Of a DNA stretch of 32,316 bases, positions 25,084-32,316 are shown piece after piece; positions within the stretch are counted from its first letter, which is position 1, and every line of letters begins with the position of its first letter. Under the pieces are notes generated by a model. That model did no database searches and was not told the origin of the DNA. It saw only the letters and a list, made by a program, of their open reading frames with translations. The stretch lies in the NCBI GenBank assembly GCA_002691205.1, contig NZHD01000088.1, positions 1 to 32,316 of the forward strand. Direction: 5' to 3'. The translations under genes and the position numbers were made by a program. This DNA comes from Deltaproteobacteria bacterium. GTDB lineage: Bacteria > Myxococcota_A > UBA9160 > UBA4427.

Positions 25084-25680
25084 CTACCATCCGTTCCAAT
25101 GGATCACGTCACGAGTGGGCCGGCGTCGCACCGGCATAAACTGACGATCGGGATAACCGACTGCAACCATGACACAAGGGATCACATCATCAGGAAGGTC
25201 TAGCCTTTTCTGAATGACTCCCTCAACCGTCGTATGAAAACTCGTAAAGGTGGTCCCCAATCCCATCGCCCTAGCAGCTACAATTAAATTCTGAGCGGCC
25301 GGAAAAATCGTGGAGTACATCATGGCTTCACTTGGATCTTCGGGAGGATAATTTAAGCGCCCGCACACAAGAATCCAAGCCGGCACCTTCGCGAAGTTCT
25401 TCAAAAGATGCTGTGTTCCGTCATACATCCGCTGCTTCGTCCCGTCTTCAGCTTCTGGAAGCGCATCCATCAGTGGTCCCATTGCGGCTGCCACCGCGAT
25501 TCCGATCTCTGTCTTCAAATCTCGCTCGTCTAGGATAATAAATTCCCAGCCCTGGCTGTTCGCTGGGCTCGACGCCCGGGTGGCGGCATGAACCAGACGC
25601 TCGAGGTCACCTTTAGGCACCAGATCTTCTTTGAGGTACCGCATCGCGATACAAGTCTCCATCGCATCAAAGACATCCAT
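25084..25680 (-). CDS. Nitroreductase-family flavoprotein
   Basis: A 198-residue FMN-dependent protein. The N-terminal MRYLKEDLVPKGDLERLVHAATRASSPANSQGWEF block is the nitroreductase FMN-binding start, and AQNLIVAARAMGLGTTFTSF with the late MVAVGYPD segment completes the fold. Such enzymes work as homodimers and reduce nitroaromatics, quinones or enones with NAD(P)H; the physiological substrate is unknown. A very strong GGGAGGAG sits about five bases before ATG 25680. The end is 117 bases before the enoyl-CoA hydratase homologue start, an interval with T-rich sequence and a TCTAGA-centred inverted repeat (25020-25061), so that next gene may have its own promoter. Confidence 0.88.
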   Translation of the reverse strand: MDVFDAMETCIAMRYLKEDLVPKGDLERLVHAATRASSPANSQGWEFIILDERDLKTEIGIAVAAAMGPLMDALPEAEDGTKQRMYDGTQHLLKNFAKVPAWILVCGRLNYPPEDPSEAMMYSTIFPAAQNLIVAARAMGLGTTFTSFHTTVEGVIQKRLDLPDDVIPCVMVAVGYPDRQFMPVRRRPTRDVIHWNGW

Positions 25681-25850
25681 ACACTCTCCTCCCTACATGC
25701 TGCAAGATAGAAATAGACATGAATGCGAAAACCTATCTAAGCAATGAGTCAATCGCGACAATCATCTAGGGCAGTATCTATCTGTCGAAAACATCGAAGG
25801 AGAAACATCAAGCGGCGGAACGGAAAAGAAAAATCCCGATGGCAAAAAGC

Positions 25851-26732
25851 CTATTTTGCGTTTTCACCCACCGGCGCCACAGTATTACTCTTATTCTCGT
25901 CCGGCATCCGACCAATTGAAACCTCGGGGGGAAGAGTGTCCGGCAATCCTTCCAGCATCTCGGGATTTGCGTAGTAGCCCAAGGCATAATTTCCCATGGT
26001 GTATCCCAAAAGGTCAGTCAACTCGGACGAAAGGGTCCGTGCAATCTCGGGTGGACATGAAAGATACTGATTTTCTTCTTGGCGCAACCAGCTTAGACAG
26101 TAGGTGATATTCAATCCCACGCGGGACTCGAGGGCACGATTGGCTCCGCCTCCATGAATCACCGAGCCGCCGTAGCAAAGCACTGAGCCGCGCGACATCG
26201 TCGCCTGTACCCCTTCGTCCCCAGAACTCGGATTCCGATCCAACGGCCAATCCTGGCTGCCCGGAATCAGTCGGGTTGCGCCATTTTCTTCCGTAAAGTC
26301 AGTCAGCGCCCAGATGGTATTAAATTGAGGGTCAATGGACTGGGGAATGTAACCTCCCCAAGCGATCCGATCCCGATGCAAGACCTGCTGTGACTCTCCC
26401 GGACCGATCGCAATCGTCTGAGTCAAATGAAGCTGGATACGCTCACAGTGCGCTCCCAAAAAACCGTTCGCGGCATCGAGAATCAAGGGGTGAGTCACGA
26501 TCGGACGAGATTCCGGACTACGCGCTACAAGTCCACCCGTTCGTTTCGTTTTCCGTCCGCTGAAAGAATCAGTTCCGCTTTGTGTCCGATCGATCCATGG
26601 CTTCAAATCGGTATTCAGGAGCGATAGGTCTTCCTCGCTGAGTAGGTCTCGAACAATACATGCGCCATCACGACGCATTGCTTTAAGAATCTCATCGGCT
26701 GAACAGGCTGAAGACAGAGTTTTAATTTTCAC
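25851..26732 (-). CDS. Phytanoyl-CoA dioxygenase (PhyH) family protein
   Basis: A 293-residue non-haem Fe(II)/2-oxoglutarate oxygenase. The iron ligands are H119 and D121 in LHRDRIAW and H193 in SVIHGGGANR; R204 in ALESRVGLNI is placed to hold 2-oxoglutarate. The GATRLIPGSQDWP block between them is typical of PhyH proteins. It should hydroxylate a small molecule or acyl chain with O2 and 2-oxoglutarate; many bacterial members do not act on phytanoyl-CoA. GTG 26732 has GGAG about nine bases upstream. Only 22 bases separate it from the upstream GST gene, so they form an operon. A 170-base gap follows before the nitroreductase. Confidence 0.88.
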   Translation of the reverse strand: MKIKTLSSACSADEILKAMRRDGACIVRDLLSEEDLSLLNTDLKPWIDRTQSGTDSFSGRKTKRTGGLVARSPESRPIVTHPLILDAANGFLGAHCERIQLHLTQTIAIGPGESQQVLHRDRIAWGGYIPQSIDPQFNTIWALTDFTEENGATRLIPGSQDWPLDRNPSSGDEGVQATMSRGSVLCYGGSVIHGGGANRALESRVGLNITYCLSWLRQEENQYLSCPPEIARTLSSELTDLLGYTMGNYALGYYANPEMLEGLPDTLPPEVSIGRMPDENKSNTVAPVGENAK

Positions 26733-26754
26733 TACAGCTTCTCCGTGACACCCG

Positions 26755-27378
26755 CTATTTCGAATTCTGTTCCGCTTCTACCCGTTGAACACTCGGATGT
26801 TCAGCCATCACCGCCATCACATGCTGGATCTTTTCGTGTCCTGCAAGAATATCTTCATCAAACATTTTCTTCATGATGATGCCAGACAGGCCGAACGTAT
26901 AAAAAGTATAAAAATCAGCCAGACTCAACTGCTCACCTGCAGCGTAAGGTCCTCCGACAAAAATTCGGTCTAGAGCGGCCATGCCTTTCGCCACTTCTGC
27001 TTTTGTACTTTCCTTTGTCTCGTCACTCACCTGACCGCCAAACAACGCTTCAGACAAACAGCGCCGAGCGACCAGTTCAATATCAAGCTTCAAATGGCAA
27101 ACCAACTCCACCACCTTCCCCGCCAAAAATGGGTCCGCGGGAAGCAAGGGAGGTTCAGGCTGGACTCGATCTAGGTAAGATGCGATGGCTAAAGACTCTG
27201 ACATATACGCTCCGTCGACTCCAATGGATGGCATCTTCCCCATGGGCGTCCGGAGCAGGTTGTCGTCCTTCTGAGTCGGAGGTGCCTTGATCTCTTCGAA
27301 ATCGACTTGCTTCTCGATGAGAAGAGCCTTCACCAAGCTGTAGTAGTTACTCATTCGTAGCCCGTAGAGCTGAATCAT
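26755..27378 (-). CDS. Glutathione S-transferase family protein
   Basis: A 207-residue cytosolic GST-like protein. The N-terminal thioredoxin fold reads MIQLYGLRMSNYYSLVKALL, then MGKMPSIGVDGAYMSESLAI, which holds the cis-proline and the glutathione gamma-glutamyl site (ES). The C-terminal helical domain has the usual AGEQLSLADFYTF block with its conserved aspartate. It probably conjugates or reduces electrophiles with glutathione; serine or tyrosine near the N-terminus could be the catalytic residue. ATG 27378 has AAGGA eight bases upstream. It is first in the reverse-strand run, followed after 22 bases by the PhyH oxygenase. Confidence 0.88.
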   Translation of the reverse strand: MIQLYGLRMSNYYSLVKALLIEKQVDFEEIKAPPTQKDDNLLRTPMGKMPSIGVDGAYMSESLAIASYLDRVQPEPPLLPADPFLAGKVVELVCHLKLDIELVARRCLSEALFGGQVSDETKESTKAEVAKGMAALDRIFVGGPYAAGEQLSLADFYTFYTFGLSGIIMKKMFDEDILAGHEKIQHVMAVMAEHPSVQRVEAEQNSK

Positions 27379-27629
27379 GGATCATTTCCTTTTATGGTTA
27401 TTTCTTGACGACGAGACTCTCAATCATAACAACCAATTTAAACGATGCCGGTGTCCGAAGCGTACAAGACACCCCCAGGGCCTGGTCCGCCCTTGTTCCC
27501 AAAAGAAGCTAATTCTCTGGCATCAGACGCTCCATCCAGAGCCCCTCACGGCCAGTAACACGTCAGCCCAAATCTCAACGCGCTACCGTAGGTATGAATG
27601 CTGGCGTCTCACAAAGGGGAAAAGTCAAA

Positions 27630-28919
27630 ATGGCTCAATCATCTCCTCCAATCCAACACTTGCTGAAGAAGAATTGCTGGATTCTGATCATGATTGTCTT
27701 CATCTCTTCGACTCCTTTAACTGGAGGAGCACAAGACGATCAGAGTGTCTGGCTTGAATATCAATACGATCAATTCCTTGGTCGTCTAGAAAACTTCATC
27801 AATGTATTAAACTCAAGCCAGAGAAATGCGCTCATTCATCCTCTTGATGACCCTGCCCGAACTACAGGTTTCTGCTACGTGCTCACCGAGTGCGACACAC
27901 CCAAGGGTCTTAGGCTGCTGCAACTCAACGGCGACCAGCGTCGATCCTTTCACAACGCGCTATCCGCTCTTCTGAGTAGCCAAGGCTACCAAAAATCAAT
28001 TGGAGTCATGCGGAGGCAAGCGGTCCTTGAAGAGATGGAATCGACATGGCGCGCCTACCCTCGTTTAATGACTCTAATGGGTCCAACTTTGGTCGATCTC
28101 GAAAATGGCATGTCGCCTCAATTTAATCCCGCGCCAGGACGTTCCTCTTTAGAATACGCGATTGGAATCTTTGGGTCTCCAGAGCAAAGTTTTTGGGCTC
28201 TCCGTATTGAAGGACACCACCTGATGCTGAACTTCACATTTTCAAGAAGTGCTCAAGGAGTCATCTCAGTTTCGCCCTTTCCCATATTCTTGGGAGCGAA
28301 CCCAGGCCTGACACCCCCACCACCCGATTTCCCATATCAAGCCCTCACCGCATGGCGAGAAGAAACAGGTAAAGCCTTACTCTGGCGTCAAGCTTCTTTA
28401 GCGAGAGAAGTGATTGCCTTACTCCCTAGAGAAATTCGGGAAAAGGCGAACTGGGGGGAGAATGCACCTTCTCGCCTCTACGGGGGCACTCAAGTTCCCC
28501 TGGAGACCTCCGACCTCAAAAAACGATCTGAACGCCTTGTCGCCATTGAGCCTTATTGCCAAGCTCTGTGCCAAAACGTCATGACCGAATACATCCAGGA
28601 GTACCTGCGCATCCCCATGCCCTCAATCAGTGCACGTATCAGCGTTGAGCAGATCGCCAGTGAAGCAAAAATTGCGTGGCACGGCGACTGGGAGAATTCC
28701 AACTCGCCTTTCTATCTACGGATCGTCAGCGGAGACTATTTAATCGAACTGTCCGCTTCAAACGGCTATCAAGTCGTCAAAAAGGGAGCCATACCTCCTG
28801 CGATTCACATTCACAGCGCCATTCGAAATGTGAGCGAAGACTGGGACAAAGATCTCATGCGAAAGCACATACATGAAGAGCACATACATGAAGAGCGCCC
28901 TGATGCCAAACACCATTAA
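27630..28919 (+). CDS. Secreted DUF3500 protein
   Basis: A 429-residue protein with a clear signal peptide: KKNCWILIMIVFISSTPLTGGA, then a mature start near residue 35. The middle carries the DUF3500 block: WALRIEGHHLMLNFTF, SVSPFPIFLGANP and the region around TGKALLWRQASLAREV. The domain has no known activity to me; its export signal points to the periplasm or outside. ATG 27630 is preferred to ATG 27594 because it gives a normal signal peptide, although its ribosome site is weak. The C-terminus (HIHEEHIHEE) is encoded by a 15-bp tandem duplication which also holds start codons of the next gene; the two genes overlap by up to 47 bases. Confidence 0.8.
   Translation: MAQSSPPIQHLLKKNCWILIMIVFISSTPLTGGAQDDQSVWLEYQYDQFLGRLENFINVLNSSQRNALIHPLDDPARTTGFCYVLTECDTPKGLRLLQLNGDQRRSFHNALSALLSSQGYQKSIGVMRRQAVLEEMESTWRAYPRLMTLMGPTLVDLENGMSPQFNPAPGRSSLEYAIGIFGSPEQSFWALRIEGHHLMLNFTFSRSAQGVISVSPFPIFLGANPGLTPPPPDFPYQALTAWREETGKALLWRQASLAREVIALLPREIREKANWGENAPSRLYGGTQVPLETSDLKKRSERLVAIEPYCQALCQNVMTEYIQEYLRIPMPSISARISVEQIASEAKIAWHGDWENSNSPFYLRIVSGDYLIELSASNGYQVVKKGAIPPAIHIHSAIRNVSEDWDKDLMRKHIHEEHIHEERPDAKHH
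28866..28895 (+). repeat. 15-bp perfect tandem duplication
   Basis: CACATACATGAAGAG occurs twice in direct succession (28866-28880 and 28881-28895). It is in frame for the DUF3500 protein, where it repeats HIHEE, and each copy contains an ATG in the frame of the serine hydrolase gene plus a GAAGAG that can serve the next ATG seven bases later. Confidence 0.95.
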
Positions 28920-30129
28920 GGCCATGAAGGGTATGACGGGAGCGGAACTTCGCTCTCCTTTTTTTATATATCCTCCAGTCGTCATCTCATTTCTATTTTT
29001 AGTCTTCCCGGTGCATGCCGAAAACGTCTCCTACAGCCCCAAAGCTTTAGCGCTCTTCGAGCAGCGTATTGAAGGAATAGCGAGTCAGAAAGAGTACGAC
29101 GCGGGATTCATCCTACTCCTTGAGCAGCACGGCACTTCTGTCTCTGAATTCATACACGGCCCGGCCGATGGGGAATACCCAATCCCGGTGAAATCCATGA
29201 GCAAATGGGTCTCAACCTCGATTATATTGTCTCTCGTCAATCAAGGCCGAATGAAGACCACAGACACTTTGGGGCAATGGGTTCCCGCTTTTCGTCAGAC
29301 AGACAAGGCCAATATTACGGCGAAACAAATTATGGCCCATGTCTCTGGCTTCCCTGGCTACTTGAACTGTGATCGACCCTACCCTGCCCTTTGTTCAAAC
29401 TATGCTGTTTTAAACACTTCACTCCCAGAGGAAGCGCTCTACGCCTCTTTGGCCAGAGAGCCCCTGGCAGCACCGCCCGCCACCAAACGAATTTATTCGG
29501 ATATAAGCTTTATTGGGCTACGGGCAATGGCCGAGGCCGCGACAGGTGAGAAATGGGAAACCTTGTTCAAGAAGAACATCGCGGCGCCTCTGGCCATGAA
29601 GAATGCAAGCTATCTAAAAAACCTTTTTGATCGGAACCCCCAGCCGGCAACAAGCCTGTCTGTGAGGCCGAAAGACTATCTCAAATTTATTCGAATTTTT
29701 TCACAGCAATACTGTGGAAACGAAGATGCTCTCCCCTTGTCTCGAGAAAATGTTCGCGCAATCACGCTTCCACGCTTCGCTACATTGCCGCATGGGTCCA
29801 TATTCTCGACTATGGATAAGTGGGCTCAACAGCAATCATCGGACTATGAATATGGATATGGACTCATGATGCTCACCCTCAAAAATGAGAATCATCCAAG
29901 CATCTTTCTGCATCCAGGCGCGTACGGATCCCTAGCGATCTGGGATGCTGGCCGAGATGCACTCTTGGTTTTTGGATTTAGCGGTCGAGAGACGAAGAGT
30001 GCCTTACCTATCCTGCAAGCCTACCTTGAACTGCATCACTCGGTCCGTCTACCCAAAGACGCTAAACCCAGCTCTCCCGCTGATCTGTGCGAGCTTCAAA
30101 AGGTTCAGGCCCATCCGTCGACGGACTGA
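28873..30129 (+). CDS. Class-C beta-lactamase-like serine hydrolase, exported
   Basis: A protein of up to 418 residues. A hydrophobic segment ending FPVHA (about residues 33-49) is the export signal. The serine beta-lactamase/transpeptidase motifs are SMSK (S108-K111), YSD at Y208 in place of YSN, and HPG at H347 in place of KTG, which is the pattern of esterase or peptidase relatives rather than true AmpC. TAKQIMAHVSGFPGY is the usual LLTHTSG-like block. It likely cleaves an ester or amide in the periplasm. Several in-frame ATGs (28873, 28888, 28903, 28924) could start; those at 28888 and 28903 each have GAAGAG seven bases before. It overlaps the DUF3500 gene, suggesting coupled expression. 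Confidence 0.85.
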   Translation: MKSTYMKSALMPNTIKAMKGMTGAELRSPFFIYPPVVISFLFLVFPVHAENVSYSPKALALFEQRIEGIASQKEYDAGFILLLEQHGTSVSEFIHGPADGEYPIPVKSMSKWVSTSIILSLVNQGRMKTTDTLGQWVPAFRQTDKANITAKQIMAHVSGFPGYLNCDRPYPALCSNYAVLNTSLPEEALYASLAREPLAAPPATKRIYSDISFIGLRAMAEAATGEKWETLFKKNIAAPLAMKNASYLKNLFDRNPQPATSLSVRPKDYLKFIRIFSQQYCGNEDALPLSRENVRAITLPRFATLPHGSIFSTMDKWAQQQSSDYEYGYGLMMLTLKNENHPSIFLHPGAYGSLAIWDAGRDALLVFGFSGRETKSALPILQAYLELHHSVRLPKDAKPSSPADLCELQKVQAHPSTD

Positions 30130-30222
30130 TCGAAAGCAGCGAGTTAAAGAAAAATGCGTTACCAAAGAACCCCATAACCACACAGCAAACCTTCAGAAAT
30201 ACCCAATGGAGAAAAAAACGGT

Positions 30223-30870
30223 ATGGACTTAATGCACACTGCACACCAACCCGCCGGCCAAGGTCCATTTCCGACCATCGTCGCCCTGCATGGTTGGGGT
30301 GCAAGCGCGCACGACCTCCTCGGCCTCGCACCCTATCTCTATGGGGGGCAAGCACTCGTACTGTGCCCCCAAGGCCCCATGTCTTTAGAGACGGGCCCTG
30401 GCACCACCGGTTACGGCTGGTTTCCAATCACAGGCGGAGCGCCCCCAGACGCAGCTACTTTTCATGCATCCGTTGAACGTTTATCTGCTTTCCTTGATGT
30501 TCTCTACGAGCGATATCCCGTAGATGCTTCAAAAGTCATCTTGCTCGGCTTCAGTCAGGGCGGCGTCATGGCGTATTCACTCGCATTGCGCGATCCAAAA
30601 CGTTACGCCGCTCTTGTCGCACTCTCGTCATGGCTCCCAGATGCACTTGTCGATCAACTCGGCCCCTGCCCGGATGGTGAATCTCTACCAATTTTCATAA
30701 GTCACGGGACTGAAGACGCCATCATTCCAATACATCGCGCGCAGGAATCCAATGCTCGGTTGCTTGATCTCGGATACGAACCCCAGTATCGAGAATATAA
30801 AATGCAGCATGAGATTCGCCCTGAAGCACTCAGCGATATGGTCGCTTTTCTTGAAACGAAAGCCCTCTGA
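30223..30870 (+). CDS. Carboxylesterase/phospholipase-type alpha/beta hydrolase
   Basis: A 215-residue alpha/beta hydrolase of the abhydrolase-2 (YpfH/acyl-protein thioesterase-like) family. LHGWGASAHDLLGLAPYL is the oxyanion region, GFSQGG carries nucleophile S111, HGTEDAIIP supplies D165, and QHEIRPEAL supplies H196; the triad is complete. It lacks a signal peptide, so it is cytoplasmic and probably cleaves short acyl or aryl esters or thioesters. ATG 30223 has GGAG about eleven bases upstream; ATG 30232 is an alternative. It lies 93 bases after the serine hydrolase on the same strand and may be co-transcribed with it. Confidence 0.88.
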   Translation: MDLMHTAHQPAGQGPFPTIVALHGWGASAHDLLGLAPYLYGGQALVLCPQGPMSLETGPGTTGYGWFPITGGAPPDAATFHASVERLSAFLDVLYERYPVDASKVILLGFSQGGVMAYSLALRDPKRYAALVALSSWLPDALVDQLGPCPDGESLPIFISHGTEDAIIPIHRAQESNARLLDLGYEPQYREYKMQHEIRPEALSDMVAFLETKAL

Positions 30871-30996
30871 GAAGCTCTGCAGAAAGACTATTTTACATAA
30901 TCAAGACTAGGGCCTACTGAACTCCAATGTGAGTGAGTCAGAAATAGCCCTAGACAGTAAGCCATGAATAAACAAGGCAAAAAAAACAGGTTCTAG

Positions 30997-31020
30997 AGCC
31001 TTTAGGCGGTCCTTAAGGCT
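30997..31020 (+). promoter_or_regulatory. Hairpin before the molybdopterin oxidoreductase gene
   Basis: AGCCTT (30997-31002) pairs with AAGGCT (31015-31020), and after one T-T mismatch AGG pairs with CCT, leaving a CGGT tetraloop: nine pairs in 24 bases, ending 35 bases before the start codon. No T-run follows, so it is more likely an RNA or operator element than a terminator. A looser repeat, CTAGGGC/GCCCTAG (30907-30913, 30947-30953), lies upstream and could end the previous transcript. Confidence 0.3.
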
Positions 31021-31055
31021 GGCGTAAAGGTAACCACTGAAGATAGACTTTTGCC

Positions 31056-32316
31056 ATGGCTACAGACACTTCTGGAACTTCATCTCGCGATCCACGCCAC
31101 GTCGTATGTACGATTTGTGACATTGGCTGCCAGATGCGCGCCGAATCAAAAGACGGACGCTTGACTCGGATACGCCCCCACGAGAATCCGCTGTTAGCCA
31201 AAAACATCTGCTTCAAGGGCACAGCCGCGCCCCATATTCACAATCATAAGGACCGGCTTCTGAAGCCTCTCAAGCGAGTCGGGGAGCGGGGAGACGATCA
31301 ATGGGAAGAGATCTCATACGAACAAGCCATGGACGAAATCGCAGTGCGCCTGGGCGAAGTCGTAGAGACCTATGGTCCCGAGGCCTTTGCCGTCTCTACC
31401 TCAGGTTGGAACACCCAAACGACCCATAGCCTCGACCGTCGGTTCATGAATTTGCTGGGAAGCCCAAATTGGACAAGTGGAGTTTCTCTGTGTGCTGGCA
31501 ACACCGCTGCCGTCAACCGAATGACATACGGTTGGTTCCCCATGCCCGATTATGTAAACACGAAATGCATTGTTCTGTTTGGGCATAATCCTCGCAAACA
31601 CTCTTGGACGCCGATCTACAATATGATCAATCTCGCTCGATCACAGGGCGCCAAGGTGATCGTGCTGGATCCGCGGATTTCAGATCAGGCCGAAGTCGCT
31701 GATCTCCATCTTCGCTTACGTACAGGTACCGACGCAGCCATGTGCCTGGGTTGGCTCAAAGTCATTATCGATGAAAAATTATATGACGAAGATTTCGTCC
31801 GTGACTGGTGCACCGGTTTCGATGATCTTCGCAAGCGTGTTGATGAGTATCCGCTCGAAAGAGTAGAAGAGATCACTGGGGTCGATCGTGAACTGATTGC
31901 CGAGGCCGCGCGCATGTACGCCACGGCCGATGGAGCCGTCATCCCCTGGACTCCCATCACGGATCAACAAATATCATCGACTTCTGCGATTCGCTTGCAT
32001 TCAATTTTACGAGCGATCACCGGAAACCTCGACGTTGCTGGAGGCGAAACACTCGGTGGATTCAATCCAGACTATATTCCTGAATCTGAAATCGGACTCC
32101 ATGATGCGATCTCCCCTGAACAACGAGCCAAGCAAATCGGCTACGAGACACACCCAGCGTACACCTATCGTGTTGCTGAAATGCTCCGAGAGCCAACCCA
32201 AAAAGTCTGGGGGTACCCCTGGGCCGATATTGTCATGGGCTGCCAAATGGCGAATCCATCGGACCTCTTTCGCGCAATGGACACCGGCGACCCTTACCCG
32301 GTAAAAGCTTTTTTCG
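31056..32316 (+). CDS. Molybdopterin oxidoreductase, catalytic subunit (partial)
   Basis: The first 420 codons of a DMSO-reductase-family enzyme, cut off by the end of the window. C18, C21, C25 and C52 form the N-terminal [4Fe-4S] site (C-x2-C-x3-C-x26-C). ATG 31056 opens directly before it with no twin-arginine motif, so the protein is probably cytoplasmic. WEEISYEQAMDEIA, FGHNPRKHSW and VIVLDPRISDQAEVAD are pterin-binding landmarks, and C146 in GVSLCAGN is at the place of the metal-ligating residue in Cys-type members. Substrate is unknown; closest in feel to thiosulfate/polysulfide reductase or acetylene hydratase-like enzymes. No good ribosome site is visible before ATG 31056. Confidence 0.88.
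   Translation, partial: MATDTSGTSSRDPRHVVCTICDIGCQMRAESKDGRLTRIRPHENPLLAKNICFKGTAAPHIHNHKDRLLKPLKRVGERGDDQWEEISYEQAMDEIAVRLGEVVETYGPEAFAVSTSGWNTQTTHSLDRRFMNLLGSPNWTSGVSLCAGNTAAVNRMTYGWFPMPDYVNTKCIVLFGHNPRKHSWTPIYNMINLARSQGAKVIVLDPRISDQAEVADLHLRLRTGTDAAMCLGWLKVIIDEKLYDEDFVRDWCTGFDDLRKRVDEYPLERVEEITGVDRELIAEAARMYATADGAVIPWTPITDQQISSTSAIRLHSILRAITGNLDVAGGETLGGFNPDYIPESEIGLHDAISPEQRAKQIGYETHPAYTYRVAEMLREPTQKVWGYPWADIVMGCQMANPSDLFRAMDTGDPYPVKAFF

Noticed and set aside
25744-25974. Forward 76-codon frame between the PhyH and nitroreductase genes
   Set aside because: Basic, low-complexity translation overlapping the PhyH 3' end on the other strand; no ribosome site or domain.
27515-27541. CTCTGG/CCAGAG inverted repeat between GST and DUF3500 genes
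   Set aside because: Six pairs with a 15-base loop is weak, and no promoter elements line up with it.

Overview
The window looks like a chromosomal segment of a free-living, aerobic Gram-negative bacterium of proteobacterial type. The signs are a likely lipoprotein, a DsbB-type disulfide oxidase, a PoxB-type pyruvate oxidase, a GreA/GreB-related factor and several periplasmic hydrolases. Base composition looks close to half G+C by eye (not computed). Shine-Dalgarno sites are clear before many genes, and GTG and TTG starts are common. I cannot place it more finely; the mix of Baeyer-Villiger monooxygenases, phytanoyl-CoA dioxygenase, DUF3500 and a YtcJ-like amidohydrolase resembles marine gamma- or delta-type proteobacterial lineages. 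I saw no rRNA, tRNA, CRISPR array, transposase, phage gene or classical defence cluster.

Layout. 1-5.3 kb: a GadC-like permease behind a structured leader, a sugar-nucleotide epimerase, a coupled lipoprotein/acyltransferase pair and a Kch-like potassium channel. 5.4-14.3 kb: an oxidative block with two flavin Baeyer-Villiger-type monooxygenases, a luciferase-like oxidoreductase, an HSL-family esterase and PoxB, interrupted by a reverse-strand run of a small membrane protein, a DsbB variant and a Gre-like factor. 14.4-18.2 kb: a small EF-Tu-domain-2-like protein, a DPM1-type glycosyltransferase, two orphan membrane proteins and an orphan QueC-like PP-loop protein. 18.2-22.2 kb: a second GadC-like permease followed by a fused MFS-like/spermidine-synthase-like protein. 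22.3-27.4 kb: five reverse-strand genes for detoxification or catabolism (GST, PhyH, nitroreductase, enoyl-CoA hydratase homologue, amidohydrolase). 27.6-32.3 kb: a secreted DUF3500 protein overlapping a class-C-type serine hydrolase, a small carboxylesterase and the start of a molybdopterin oxidoreductase cut by the window end.

How the parts may work together. The clearest chemical logic is monooxygenation of ketones to esters followed by ester cleavage, beside acyl-CoA, glutathione and nitro-group enzymes: a general catabolism and detoxification region. The most unusual points are regulatory and structural: mutually exclusive pairings plus a 17-codon ORF before the first permease; three inverted repeats before the second; a DsbB homologue whose second cysteine pair sits in a C-terminal tail; a QueC-like protein with an extra N-terminal domain and no queuosine genes nearby; and a 15-bp tandem duplication that copies the start codon of a downstream gene. 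I see no single multi-gene cluster that I can defend as a wholly new system.
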